Positions 24,850-37,500 of a DNA stretch of 64,000 nucleotides are shown here, piece by piece (position 1 is the stretch's first letter; every line of letters starts with the position of its first letter). The DNA comes from Sclerodactyla briareus (lineage: Eukaryota; Echinodermata; Holothuroidea; Dendrochirotida; Sclerodactylidae). Below the pieces are notes generated by a model, which saw nothing but the letters and a program-made list of their open reading frames with translations, searched no databases and was not told the origin of the DNA. A program made the position numbers and the translations under genes. The stretch lies in NCBI GenBank assembly GCA_026419785.1, contig JAODTK010003721.1:434001-498000 (forward strand), written 5' to 3'.

Positions 24850-26170
24850 ACGTAATATGTAAATAATGAATTCTGTAATTAGGTGAAAAATTGCCTATAT
24901 ATTCTGTATATAGCCTCCATTTTTTTGTGGGTTGGTCCTCTCGCAACTTGGCACAATCTGCTTGCTTTTAATGGTAAATTTTTCCTCTTCATTTCCCACC
25001 CTCTCCATAAACTGTGCGAAATGTTTTTATCACCATGGGCTTGGACGAACTTCCCCACTCTCACACTCCATCACATGTCATACACCAAGTCTTGTGGAAA
25101 TATTTGAAACGGACCATTATGTGTCTTGTAGATATAAGTAAATGAATACAAGTGCATTCTGCCATTAGTACAAATTGTGCTTGAAGGCGTGTTGCCAGAA
25201 GTGTGGGTTACTCCTATATATTAACCCTATTGTTTTGTGTCGGTCTTTAAACTATCCGATCACACTGAAAACTCCTTTTTTTGCTTCATATTCGCTTTTG
25301 GTGTCAGTTTGCCCGTTCATCTAATTGAACTTCCTAAACTGTGTATGCCCCTTAAGGTGAACTTTGAAAACCTACATTTTCAATTTTTCACAGTCCTTCA
25401 CATGTACATAGATTCCAAGTTTTGTTGCATGTTATTTGTAGCTTCCATAATCACTAACTTCATCACCATCAGTTGTAATAAAAACATGAATTCCTGTAAT
25501 TAGGTAAAAATTGCTGAAATAGTGTGTTCCATTTCCAGGAGTGAAGGGATATATTATCCATATGTTTGTGTCAGTCCTCCAAGCAACATTGACACGTCCT
25601 TTGTGGCTTTCATATCATGCTTTTTCCAGTTGCCAGGTATCCAATGAACTTCATGATAATGTGTTCAAATTTGAATACCAAGGGTTGAATTTTGGAAACA
25701 TAAATTTTTCAAGTTTTCACAGTCCTCACATTTCATATATATATATAGTAGTGCATGTAATTTGTAGCATTCCATATTCATAAACTTCGGCCATCATTTG
25801 TGAATAATACAACGAATTCTGTAATCAGTAAAAATTGCCTAAAGTAGTGTTCCATAAGTAAAGATATTCGTATATATGTCTCCAGTTGTTTGTGCCACAT
25901 GGGATTCTATCACAATTAGTTGTCAGTTTGTTTGTTCTCTTTGAAAACTGTGGTTCATATTTGCATACCAAGGGATGAGAGATAACCATTTTTTCCATTA
26001 CTGACATTTCCCTAAATTGTAATGAGAAAGCATTGTATGTTGATACCTATCATACTTCAACTGGAAGAAATAATCACCATAAGGTGCTTCGTGTTCGCAA
26101 TGGCTGTCATGTGTTGAAGAAACATGACAAGTGAACATTTTTTAATCATATAGAATTGTTAATTCTGTCT
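24850..26170. repeat. Tandem array, unit about 330 bp
   Basis: The word GAATTCTGTAATTAGGT-AAAAATTGC recurs, diverged, at 24,867, 25,489 and 25,815, and more weakly near 25,155 and 26,157. Between these, blocks with 'tttgtg-cggtc', 'caagtcttgt' and 'ttttcacagtcctcacat' recur in the same order. Several 60-88-codon frames in it are by-products. Confidence 0.75.
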
Positions 26171-27385
26171 TGAAATCACTCCAATCTGTTTTTCTTTTTG
26201 CACATCCAGGACCTCACCTTTTTTTCTATAGATAAATCATCACTTGGTCTTAACACATACGCAACTGTTTAAGCACCATTCCAAAAGAAGTCGCGAGCCT
26301 TGTCCATTGTCAACAACTTGTTTACCATGAAGTGCTATTTTTGCGGGGTTAATCCAGCCTAACGTTTTTCTGTCTTATGTGTGATTACTAACTAAGCATC
26401 TTCCTCTTTAACATGCCACACAGTGTATCTTGATTACAGTCCTGCCAATGTTCCCTGCTACTATATAGCCCTTGCTAACTTTTCACCAACCTGCTCACCT
26501 TTGCTGTGCTTCCATAGTTTTCCCTTTCAAAACTCACTCCTGCCAATCTACCGATATGTGTCAGAATCTTGTATAAGAGTAATGGAGTAAGATAACAGTA
26601 AATAAAAAGGTTGAAAGAATTATGTTTTAATGTTTTTCCTATACTCATTTTAGCCCCCCCCCCCACAGTGGATTGGGGGGGGGGTGGATTTTGTGTGAAT
26701 GAATGGTTGTTCTGGTGAGTAGTACAATACACTTTCTTTCAGAACCCTCATATGGATCAAGATTGCTTCTTGGGTTAGAGAATCTATTTGTTAGAGAATC
26801 TCATGTAGCAGCCAGTGGCAAAGGGTGTACGGGGTATATAAACGGTCTGGGAAAAAGGTAATTTAGCTCAGCATCAGGTTTGGGTCCTAGTATGCCTTGA
26901 ACTTTCCGCACGGCATGTGTTAATTTGGGACCTGTAAGGAACCTGAGTCAATCTGCACAGATAGGTTGCTGCCCTGCCATGGTCTCGCCTGGTGTGTACC
27001 GGTTTCCAGTGAAATGTGGTGTCAATGGCTAGCTCAATATGGGCATTGAAGACTATGACGTTATCATTGGCATTACAACCTTTAGTTTTGTTGATCAGTT
27101 TCATCTCGCATGACGATCACCAAAACTGTCTATGCTCTCAAAATCTGTATCAATCCAAAGAAGAAAGCTATATGGTTCGAACTCACAATCTAATCAATCC
27201 GGAGATTTTGGCTGTCACATGCTACAACTCCCGTATATTATGGGAGGGTTACGAGTGATACAGATGGTGGGATTCATTGGTGAGTCCAGGTGTGGAGATC
27301 ATGCTGCTTGGCTGTGGGGCGTGCGGATTATCTAGTGGCTGCCCTTGAAAGCGCCGGGTGACAAAAGTGCTCCTTTTTATTCCTC
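26170..27385. other. Anonymous stretch
   Basis: Contains a C-run/G-run pair at about 26,655-26,690. The frames on both strands around 26,870-27,335 have no recognisable domain. Confidence 0.35.
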
Positions 27386-27389
27386 GATG

Positions 27390-27765
27390 GTGTCTGAGGA
27401 ATCTCTGCAGTCATGACAGTGATAGTTTTATGTGTGTGCGTATGTGTCACCCAGGTTGTAAACATGATGACTTGTATCCACATGATTGGATGAAGTTCAT
27501 ACTCAGTATGTGGGTCCCCGATAGAGTACAGGGCCCTATTGGTTTTGGGTTCAGGTCACGGGTCGAAAGTCATAACCTTGAAAGTTGTAGGTGGTTGCTT
27601 TCTTATAGAGGAGTACAGGATCCCTGTTGGTTGGTTGGGAAATTTGTCGGACGACGTTGTTTCCCATAATGAGCTGTACAAACTTCCTTCCTTTTTGTCC
27701 TTGGCTATAGGTTGCCAGAGAGAGTCGAGAAATCAATGACCCTTTTGGCTTCCAAGTAACATATG
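27390..27765. repeat. Dispersed repeat 'G', copy 4
   Basis: Ordered match to copy 3: TGTGTGTGCGTATGTGTCAC, 'gattggatgaagttcatact', 'gttcaggtcacgggtc', then the distal block with GGTTGGTTGGGAAATTTGTC and 'ggctataggttgccagagag-gtcgag'. The frames of 66-103 codons here are repeat sequence. Confidence 0.85.
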
Positions 27766-27769
27766 GCAA

Positions 27770-29545
27770 TGCCTTCCACCAATCAACAGTCCGTTGTGGA
27801 CTGTCCATGGGACCTGGTGGTTTTTAGGCTGGGACAGCCTTATTTCTTTCAATCATGGTTGGCGCTGTGGGCGCAGTTCAGCAGGTAGCATTTCTGCTGG
27901 GGCAAAGGAGGATGGGTGTGTGACCTGATCTTCGTCAACCATCAACTGGAAGAGAGCTGCAAAGCTGTCAATCTGGGGCCACGAAGGAGGGTTACGAGGT
28001 CATCCTCATCTTTTGGATTCTTCAACTGTGGCTAAGAACACCATCAGCACCCGTCGCACGCAAAATCCGTTGTTAGCGTATTAATCCACAGGAAATTATT
28101 GCAGTGCCATACAGTTTGCAACAAGAATGCTGTGCTTGCCACATTCAATCAGAAGGCCTGAACAAAGATGGTTAAACATTGAGGCGTAGAACTAAATTTA
28201 AGTGTGCCTTTCATCAGCATAGCCCCATCTCAGTCGTAAAGCTCGTCCTCGCAGTCCCCGTGATTGACAAGAAATGTGATCACTAAGCATCACCATGCCT
28301 GATCCTAAACCACCGCAATAGCTGGCATTCGGTGTAAGGGAATTTTTCATTTCCCCAACATAACCAAAAAAGTACCATAGTACGAAGCCCGCTAGTATAG
28401 TATAGGCGTCAATCCTGGTTATATGATTCCAACCCTCAGCAAATCTTCAAATCAAACTGTTGCTCGGCGCTAATCAACGGGCGGCTGACAGTGCTCGGAA
28501 CCTAGTCTATTAAGACTACTGGGTGTGGGGGGGGGGGGGGCGGTGCTGAAATTAACTGTTGCGGATTATAAACAACAAGGTCTGGTGAGGGGGGGGGGGG
28601 TTGCCTATGCAGACCAACTACTCCACCGTCTGCTCAGAGCCATAAGCAAATTCCAGACGGGGTCCTGGGAGCATCCTCAAGATGGGGGGGGGGGGACATG
28701 TCCCCCCCTTACCCTCGCCCCCCCCCCCCCCACCCCCGTCCCCCAGGATGGACGCCCATGATCACAAACACTAAGGGCTGCACAGAACAAAAGTACCGAA
28801 CCCAACCCTCTCGCCGTATTGAATCGTGAGTTACGCCCCTTGTTATTGTTGTTTATCGCTTCGGCTTCCGACAGTCGTTCGCGTGAGTCAGCCCTAACCG
28901 CTACAAGAGCATCCAACTTTCCCGAACACCAGCCCTGTTTATATAACTTCCTTGCCGGCAGCTCAGACAAGATCTACGTCAAGCCAAATGGTGACCAATT
29001 GTTGATAACTGACACCTCGAATTCTCCAACAAGAATTGCGGCCTGGGACTGCGGCCGTGCGTAGCGAGCGACGTTTCCTCTGTGACTAGCCGTATTAGAA
29101 TTGGTCATATTGAACCCTCGAATACCTTGAAGAGAATTTTCTGAAGCACAATAAAACCTGAATTTGCAGTACGTTACTAGGCAGTGTTCAAGAGGCCTAT
29201 ATTTTAGACTATTTGTCACTGTCTTAGTGCTGCCCTAAAATTGCTCCGTATTTCATATCAATTCTTGCATATCCTTATGTGTATTATCCCTGTCTATTTT
29301 TTGTCAGATAATTTATTGCTACTTTGTGACGTTCTGTTTCGTTGAGCATAATTGGGCGTGATTTATTCGGCATCCATTTCCCTGCCACTTTGAATTTCCG
29401 GGGAATTCAAATCTGTGACGTCATATTTGTTTAATTAAATTGCGCATACCAGGTCAGAAAAACTTCCGACTGTGTATTTCGGAATCAGAGAATAAATCAT
29501 TATGCAACTCAGAGAACACGACATACTGATGTTGTTATGTCTCAT
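27770..29545. other. Anonymous stretch with G/C homopolymer runs
   Basis: G-runs lie at about 28,527-28,540, 28,590-28,600 and 28,683-28,694, and C-runs at about 28,719-28,745. These keep several glycine- or proline-rich frames open on both strands. No gene is recognised. Confidence 0.4.
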
Positions 29546-29555
29546 TTTTTGACAT

Positions 29556-29940
29556 TGTCTCTCCTGAACTTTGTTTAGGAGAGACATAGTGGTCACTTTG
29601 TTGTGTGTGTGTCCTGTCTGTCTGTCCGTCCTTCTGTCCGTCCGTCTGTCCGTCTGTCCGTCTTGTCTGTCTGTCCTTATGTTGCGGGTTCAATTCTCCT
29701 GACCGTGAAAGCCATCATGCCTGGACCTTTTTTGTGGAGTGCGCGTGAAGAGTTGCCAATGTGCATCCACTTTTCGTCCCGAAAGACCATACTCATTGCT
29801 TCAAATGCGCATATTTTAATGAAAATTGGCCCGGAAGCTTTGTACAGATATCTCTTGATCAGTAGATGCATTGGTGATGTCTTCAGAGTATATACCAACT
29901 ATGAAGATTACGAACTGATTTATTCCTAGCATGATATATG
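29556..29940. repeat. Dispersed repeat with 10-bp hairpin and TCTG/TCCG tract
   Basis: Begins with a perfect inverted pair TGTCTCTCCT (29,556-29,565) / AGGAGAGACA (29,577-29,586). A TGTGTG segment follows, then an irregular (TCTG/TCCG)n tract at about 29,611-29,680, then a single-copy-looking block containing 'gccatcatgcctgga' and 'ttttttgtggagtgcgcg'. This arrangement is familiar to me from repeats in other marine invertebrate genomes, from memory only. Confidence 0.6.
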
Positions 29941-30159
29941 CTAATTAAGTAGTCTAATTTGCATAATTCTGCGATATTTTTGTGAGCCTAATAGAAGCAT
30001 CAGTTACATGACAAATGTTTGAAACAAAGTTCTGTTGAAATTTCGTTGTCTCAATTTTGATGATCAGATATCCTTAGATATTCCTGATATATTGAGTGGG
30101 TTTACTTCGATATTTCGTGTAGATGCCTTCCTGCTCGATTCATTCCCGTTCATACAAAT

Positions 30160-30565
30160 AGTCATGTGTGTATCATTTCATAATTCCTATGAATAAACAT
30201 GCAGGCTTGTTGGTAACAGAAGTCATAGGTGTATCATTCATAATTTCATGAATAAACATGCAGGGTTGTATCAACTAGCCTATGTGTTAGCATTGTCATA
30301 ATTCCATGAATAAACATGCAGGCTTGTTTATACATTTGCCAGTATGTGGATCATTTCATAATATATGAATAAACCCCCAATGCAGGCTTGTTTATACAAT
30401 TGCCATATGTGTATCATTTCATAATTATATGAAAAAATGCAGGGTTGCTTATACATTTAATAGTCATATGTCTCATTTTCATATTCCATGAATAAACATG
30501 ACAGGGGCTTGTGTATAAATTGGTCATAGGTGTATCTGTCATTTCATATTTCCTAGGGAATAAAC
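30160..30565. repeat. ~60-bp tandem repeat, about 7 units
   Basis: Each unit contains 'tgtgtatcatttcataatt', 'ccatgaataaacatgcagg' and 'cttgtttatacaattg'. Units are diverged by substitutions and 1-2 bp indels. Confidence 0.9.
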
Positions 30566-30569
30566 AGAG

Positions 30570-31040
30570 GTTTAAGTGGTTTGGTGCATTGGATGTGCCC
30601 TTCATTAGAAGAAGGCAGTGTTCATTTTAATATTCTGCTACCGCTGTCAAAAAGACAATCAAAGTAATTGTATACAGGGCTGTACAATGCGACCAAAACG
30701 GTCGCATTGGCGACTATGTCGTCTGGACATGCGACCCCACAGATGTTCGATTAGGGCCGAGGCGAGTGAGGTTTTGTTGCTCACCTGTGAAAAAAATATT
30801 TATCAGACTTCATCGCAACAACAACTCTCTTGGCACTACAATTCCAAACAGTCCTTCTATCTTCGTACAGCCAAGCGAGCTTTTGAATAAACGTAGGATC
30901 TATTCTCAAACTCCGGAATTAATTCTCAAAGTCCGTATGCAGCTGTTGCCATCCGGGGCGTTAGACAGTCAGAATTACTCCCCGTCGATGTGCCTAGAAC
31001 ACAACATGGTAGCCAGGCTGCATACATGTACTGTACATAG
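30570..31040. other. Anonymous stretch between minisatellites
   Basis: Two overlapping plus-strand frames of about 90 codons are open here (30,618-31,044), with no recognisable domain. Being next to the hAT relic, this could be its 5' non-coding part. Confidence 0.3.
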
Positions 31041-31043
31041 TTG

Positions 31044-31240
31044 ACAGGGGACCAATGAGACGGGGACCAATGAGACGGGGGGGGGACCAATGGAGACGGG
31101 AATATGGACGGGGGGCCAATGAGACGGGGACCAATGAGACGGAATAATAAACCAGGGGGACCAATGAGACGGGGGATCATTGAGATGGGTTGTGTATCAA
31201 TATGGGACCAATGAGACGGGGACAATGAGACGGGGCGAGC
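31044..31240. repeat. ~15-bp minisatellite GGGGACCAATGAGAC
   Basis: About nine irregular copies of GGGGACCAATGAGAC. It ends some 40 bp before the start of the hAT transposase relic. Confidence 0.9.
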
Positions 31241-31281
31241 CTATAGGGCGGACCCCCGGAAGGTGGGGGCAAGGCCCCCCT

Positions 31282-33369
31282 ATGTCCGAAAAAGGCAGGA
31301 AATTTCAACAAGCGTGGCTTGTGGATTGTGACTGGATTGAATATAAAAAAAGGGTGGGACCAGTAATAGTAAGTACTGCAAGAGCCAGACCAAATGGTGG
31401 CAAATCGGATTTGTGGCAGGCGGCAAAAAGTTTCAACGAGGGAAACATTCAAGAGTGCATAGTAACAGTAGGAGACACCAAAGAGTGTGGAGGCCATGCT
31501 TGCGCCCCAGTATATCCGAGTCTGCTTGGCGAAAGGATTCTGAATCAGTAAGGAAAAGACACAGAAAAGTAAACTTGAGTTGGGAGTAGAAATGAACACA
31601 GCTTACTGCATTGCAAAGGAAGGATTAAGCTTCACAAAAATGAAAGAACTCCTATTACTGCAGGAAAAAATGGGGGACATAACGCCAACGTATGACAATC
31701 ATGTACGATGTGCAGAACGTGTTTATACATTGCCACAGAACACGTTGTGGGACCTACAAAAAATAAAGTTCAAAACGTCAATACTTCAGAATGTTTATGG
31801 GGCCAACTGATTACTGCCTCAAAATGAGAAATGAGGCAGTGATGGTAAACCGGTAGATAATGGAAGCCTATGAATCGTTGATTGCAGTGACAGAACTGCA
31901 GAGGTGCTAATGCAGAGGGGAGCGTGGCTGCTTGAATCTCATTTGAGGAGTTTGGGCCGTCCCAATTGGAAGGAAAATGCTTTGTAGGTATGTGGGCTGA
32001 TGGGCGCGCAGTGAACCTAGGTCGCAGGGGAGAGTTGTGAGTCAAGCTTAGAGAGGGAAGGGTCACATTTAATGACATCACATGCTTGGCACACAGGTTG
32101 GAATTGGCACATCCTGATATGCCAAAAAACAAGTGTTAGGTGGTAGGACAGGCTAAATGATGTGCTCAATATGAGTTACACAACATATTCACAGGAGCCC
32201 AAAAAGTGAGCGTGAACTTCAAGCCCTCTGTACTGAACTTGAGACCAGCTTCCACAGTCCAATCACAGTAAGGAACAAGGTGGTGTTCACAACTGGACAG
32301 GGCCACTAAAAGTGTTCCTGAAACAGAAGGGGGGGGTGACTGCATCAGTACTATGTCAGTACTCATCCATAGCAGCACATGGAGCATTTAAGCTGCTCAA
32401 ACAAGTAGGAATGATACTATGAGTGGCAGGTGCAAGATGGTTCCAGGAGATGAATCATATTACGTTTATGGTTTTATCAATTCATGGCTGCTGTCTTTGA
32501 GGAAGTTGCCAAACTTAGTCTCCAGTTCAGAGAGGAAGACTCATCCAGCACCATCAGCCAGGGTATTGGGGGAATGAATGTCAAGTTGGATTGATGAAGA
32601 CAACCTTCTCCCTGGTGGAAGCTGGAGAAGGTTTGATGAATAAAGTGCCTGGATAAGCAACATGATCAAAGGGACAAAGGCTCAGGGACTGAGATGACAG
32701 GTTGATGCAAGCACAGTGCTTCAGGATATTGATGGGAGCGGTGTTCGGTTATTGATATCAATCTGGATGAAATGCACAAGCGCTTGACAATCTTCTGGAA
32801 AGAACAGCACTGGGAGCACAGTATGTTATCACTGCCTTTAGGGCAGTTCCACCATGAACTTGGCCAGAGAGTAGGTCCGATCTTCTCTCATTTGGTTTGA
32901 AAGAGCTGAAACTTTTCTCCACTGACTGGGTATAAAACCAAGTAGGAAGAAGGGTGTGGGTATATTTGCACACTTACAGGGAATGGCGTAAAATGAAAAT
33001 GCTAGTTCAGAGCAACTTTCAGGACAAATCTACTCTTCCTTTGGCAAATGCTGCTGACCAAGTCACTTATAACCTGGACTGGGCCAATATCCTGCTGCAT
33101 CTGGTGAAGATTTTTGTTGTGCTCCCCATAAGCTCTGCAAATTGCGAGCGGCCTTCACGTGGACAGAAGAAGCGAATTAAAAGCCTCTTGAAGTATAGTA
33201 TGCACACCAGTACTCTGTCAGACTTGATACTGCTCTCAACAGAGTGTGCCCCGAGCTAGCCACATTTGACCCAACGGATCCATCCAACGTGGATAAGGGT
33301 GGATGCAGGAACACCAATGTGCAAGAATCAGGGCAGGAAAGGAATCATCATGCCAAGAAGCCTAAGTGA
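31282..33369 (+). pseudogene. hAT transposase relic, ZNF862-like family
   Basis: A DNA-transposase-derived protein of the hAT superfamily, broken by many frameshifts. The N-terminus from the ATG at 31,282 reads KGRKFQQAWLVDCDWIEY, the start of the TTF/BED-like zinc-binding region seen in ZNF862-like proteins; its Cys codons (YCK) lie in a shifted frame near 31,375. Next comes MNTAYCIAKEGLSFTKM (31,591-), then a middle part with MWADGRAVNLGRRGEL (about 31,990) and EEVAKLSLQFREEDSS (about 32,500). The C-terminal dimerisation domain follows at about 33,075-33,240, reading VKIFVVLPISSANCER and MHTSTLSDLILLST. The last frame ends at a TGA at 33,367-33,369. Family members run to roughly 700-850 residues, so this covers most of the length. 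I could not define terminal inverted repeats, so it may be an element copy or a decayed domesticated gene. Confidence 0.8.
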
Positions 33370-34670
33370 GGTCAGCCGCTGGCCATCAGGGGGAAGGCCA
33401 GAGTCTGATGCAAGGCTACTCAGCAGAGTAATAAAGAAGAGTGAGTACCAAATGTTATTTATTGACTTTCTTTATTCAGTTCAGTTCATCTTCCATGAGC
33501 CCAGCACGGCAGCGCTCCGCCTGAGGCCTGGTCAACAACAACATACAAATGATTAAAGCTTTCAGTAAAGTGACGTGGCCTTCGGCCAGCTGGGACTATT
33601 CATCAAGGTTGGCCAGTATCTTTTTTTATTTACTGGCCAGTGGCCAGTGCCCAGTCCTCACTTGTGTACAGCAATGATTGTATTTACACTATACAGTGAA
33701 AAAAAACCAAAACACTCTTCAAGGCACATGGTCATTCCAAAATCTTCATTAAAATCTTTCATAATTCTCTCGGGAAGTATTATCAAAAGAAGATGCAATG
33801 GCTCTTGATATTGCCAGCAACTGACTTCAATGACATAGAAACTTTGATTTAGTACCGTGCAGGGGACCGTGACGTACAAAGGATTTCTGCTAGATTGTGC
33901 GTGAGCTCTTATAAACAACAGCACGTCCAAAACGATACTAAAACATGGCTTGCCGAAACATGCACTCAGACGCGAGTGTTCAATGTTCATGCGCTAGTCT
34001 AACGTGATTGTGGAGAATCCGTTACAGTAACGGAAGCACACTTGCACATCTGTTCTCTGAAAGCAGGTTTGGCCACAACGTTTTGGGTTTTTTTGGGTGC
34101 GTGGAATGTAGGCAACGTGCTGGCTGCTCTTCAGTGAGTTTACTGGAATACAACAGTGCAGTAGTCTGGCCATTGGTATCTTTTGTGTGCGCTACTTGCA
34201 ACAAAAACTGAACGCATACAAGGCAAACAAATCCTGGATTACAACTGATTTGTTTGGTGTACTGAATAGGGACATTCACACAACGGTCTATGAGTTCAAA
34301 CAGAAATCCATTTCTGACCATTGTACTTTTAATGAGGGACAACACAATACAACATTCATGTATCAAGAATGATCATCTAGGGTTTTCAATCAACATTTGT
34401 CCTACATGGTCAGATGCTACAAAGTACTCCCTTCCAAATTCATCATGTTTTTTAATAAACATCATGTGAAGAGTGGACTTGGAGCAGAGGATTCCATTAG
34501 AAGACACATGGTGGCTTTTTACAAGGACTCTTCCCACGTCAACGCCAATCCATGTAATTGTCTATACAGTAAAAAAGGACTTTCAACCATTCTCTTTCAA
34601 TGTGGGGTTTAACTGACAAGAAATCTAGCATAATCTGTAATTATCATATAGGTTCTAACAGTATACATGA
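33370..34670. other. Anonymous stretch
   Basis: Frames of 60-114 codons occur on both strands, with no recognised domain. Part may be 3' non-coding sequence of the hAT relic. Confidence 0.35.
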
Positions 34671-34676
34671 GTGGAG

Positions 34677-35580
34677 GGGCACAAGGGCCACATTCCTTTC
34701 AGATAACATCGGCTTTCAGGGACCAAGCTCAAGAAAATCTCTCCAGTCACTAATCACAAGACTTTTATGTCTTCTGTGATGGCCTTTAGTACTAAATAGG
34801 AGATAGCCTCTTGGAAAGCGCATATATTAGGACAACATCTTACGGAATCCTCTTACAAAAAACTAAGCCAAAAACCATGGGTGTTCAGGGGAAAACAAAA
34901 AACAACCACAAACAAATGAGAGGTCAGACGCCCCATACCCAGGTCAGCATTTGGTTTGGACGGGGTTGATGACAAGGGCAGGGCATGGTCTGTGACATGG
35001 TTAGAGCCTGAATACACCCATGTCACCTGATACTCAGTGAACCGTTTACTGAACCAAACTATGTCAATGTCAACCATGGCGACCAGTATCCATCGGAATG
35101 TCGAAATGTGGCAGGTATTGTGGACAGGGTCCATGACATTAAAACTGAGTGAGTGAGAACTACTGAGTGGGGTCTCAAGTCTGGCCTGCTTACCACTGCC
35201 CGTGGACCATGTCGACATGGAATGCCAAACCTTTGACACACTCGGTGACAACTATGTTGGCGTGTCATGATTACGGGTGTTCATGGGTAATCACTCCTGT
35301 TTCACCCCTGATCAAGGGGGAAGCAACACATCTTTGCAGTGAGCCACCGGCGACGACACCCAAAATGTTTTTCGTCAGATTTTGTGATAGTGAATTGTCT
35401 AAAGGGTAGATAGGCACAAGTGAACATCATTCCAAAACATCTGCTTTTAGTGACCAAGCCCAAGATCAGAAAAATCTCTCGGACATCCTAATCACAAGAC
35501 GTGTCTCAGTGGCCGTTCAGTTACTATAATCTCTTAAATAGGAGAATAGCCTCTTGGACAAGTGCTATATAAGAACCAGA
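34677..35580. repeat. Pair of ~160-bp direct repeats, 735 bp apart
   Basis: 34,677-34,835 and 35,409-35,580 share 'ggcacaag', 'gaccaagc-caaga', 'aaaatctctc', CTAATCACAAGAC and TAGCCTCTTGGA in the same order. The second copy is diverged by indels. Confidence 0.8.
34970..35250 (-). pseudogene. Possible lectin-like exon (fucolectin/discoidin?), very uncertain
   Basis: Within a 132-codon minus-strand frame, combining two reading frames gives an order loosely like fucolectin/F5-8C-type domains: a Ser-rich stretch with SSSHS, then NTCHIST, a Trp-rich YWSPW, then VDIDIVWF and YQVTW. No single frame carries the whole pattern and the Cys pattern is incomplete. It lies between the two direct repeats described above. 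It may be a decayed exon or chance. Confidence 0.15.
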
Positions 35581-35599
35581 TATCATTATATTATTGATA

Positions 35600-37500
35600 T
35601 GGATGCACACAATGTCAAAATCAATAAATCAAAAGTGGGTAAGATCTATCATCATTGAACTATCATCTTAAATTCGCTCTCGCTCGGTCATCCAATAATC
35701 CACTATCTCAAGATGGTGTTTTAAACCACTAAATCTTCCATATACACAGTCTCTAATAATTTACAAAGCACTGACTGAGGGGCTCCTTCAGTCTGCCAAT
35801 TTACCAGATCTGACATTTCCCAGTACTCAGCATCACACAGACCCCAAAAAACGCCAAGGAGTACACTCTCTATCATCTGTGAGACTAATACACTAGATAT
35901 ATGTCCTACTTCAGTCTGCTCATATTAATACCCCAGTGCGACATCGGTATGTTGTGGTGCTTACAAACTTACAGGAGTTATGATTAGTATTGATCTCTTC
36001 CTACACACTGAATGGGAGAACTTTCCTGCGACCTCTAACTTCTGATATACTAAGCAAAGGGCATGGTGCTGATTTCGAGGGGGTATATACGGTAAAGGTT
36101 ATATGATGAGATTATGCTGCAAATACATGTGGTGTTACCAAAAATTAATAGACATACAGCAACATGGATGTATTGTACCCTGTGATGCAACAAATCAGTC
36201 GTGTAGAGAAAACATAATTCTTATAGGTACCACTGTATACGCAACAATATTAATGTTTGGCAAAACTTTATGCCAACTTCAAAAAGGCCTGTGCAAGGTT
36301 GAGCTTTCGATCACCTTACTTGTATATAAGTAATTATGTCAATTTTGGAATAGTTTTCAGCAATTTCAAAGCACAATTGCTGCTAACAATTTCGGTGAGT
36401 GTCAGAATGAATCAAAGTATGCTGTATGGGAAAAAAAAACAAAAAAAAAAAACACCTAACATTATTAAATGTATTAGTAAAAACCTAAAGCCATGCGGCA
36501 CAGCATAGTTAAGTTAGCTGCAAAAAGTCAAACAGTCAGATCTGTAAGTTTATAAACATCAGTCAAAACAATGTTAATTTAGGCCATTTTGAGAAAAACA
36601 ATGGAGCTTGGCAATGTTCAGCTTGCCATTTCTGACGGTTTGTAATAATATACAAAATTCTTCATATTCATACAGCAAAACTAGGCACTTGGAAATACAT
36701 CGGGGGGAACTTAATTATTCAATGGAGAGTGGGGCACCACCTCCCCCCTAGGACCCATTCCTCGTAAGGCAATCCATGGATGACATGCTCCCTCTACGAG
36801 AATACTACATCCAGTCCTGCTCGGCCCTCCTAGATTGGGAAGTCTGCCTATACGCTACTTTTTTCAAGGGCTATGATGGCGGGGCGGGGTCATCAGTGCT
36901 GTCTGAATGTTTAAATTTGTCAACCAATGTTACCATGTTTTTACATTCGCTCCTGATAAGGGGTATCACCAATAGGGAGTATGTGCTCCTGCCCCACCAC
37001 TCTCACAATCCCAACTTGACTCTTGCGTCATTCCTTGCATTTTAGGTGCTGCCACAAAATTCTATGCTTCAGGCCCCATGTCTGTCATATGGAAGGAAAA
37101 GTCAGCGCCGCATGTTTAGTCCATACTATAGGTTACAATAAAGTACCAATGTAATTGTTGGCATGTGTCAATGTAACACAGTGTGCTGGTGAATTGCTGG
37201 CAACAAACCAGTGGCCTAATTAATAGTTCATTTGTCGCCATAGAAATCTCTCTGTTCCTACCTGTTAAAATCTTTGTAGCCATGCTGGGTTGCTACCCCC
37301 TCTGGAAGTAGACTATATAATTAAGATCTGTGGGTTGGCCTATAAAATAGCTGTGGTACTCACTTCCCGTCAACAATACAGGGCATGTACCATTGCAATG
37401 TACCTATGTTCACATTCATGGCACTAATGACTTGGCAAATATTACATTCCAAAACACTTTGAATTGACTTTTTTAGACAAGGACAATAGGCAGTGGTGTA
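35600..37500. other. Anonymous stretch
   Basis: An A-rich patch lies at about 36,431-36,453. No gene, RNA or repeat family is recognised. Confidence 0.4.

Noticed and set aside
27160..27190. GGTTCGAACTC as a tRNA B-box
   Set aside because: No A-box, anticodon arm or acceptor pairing at the right distances.
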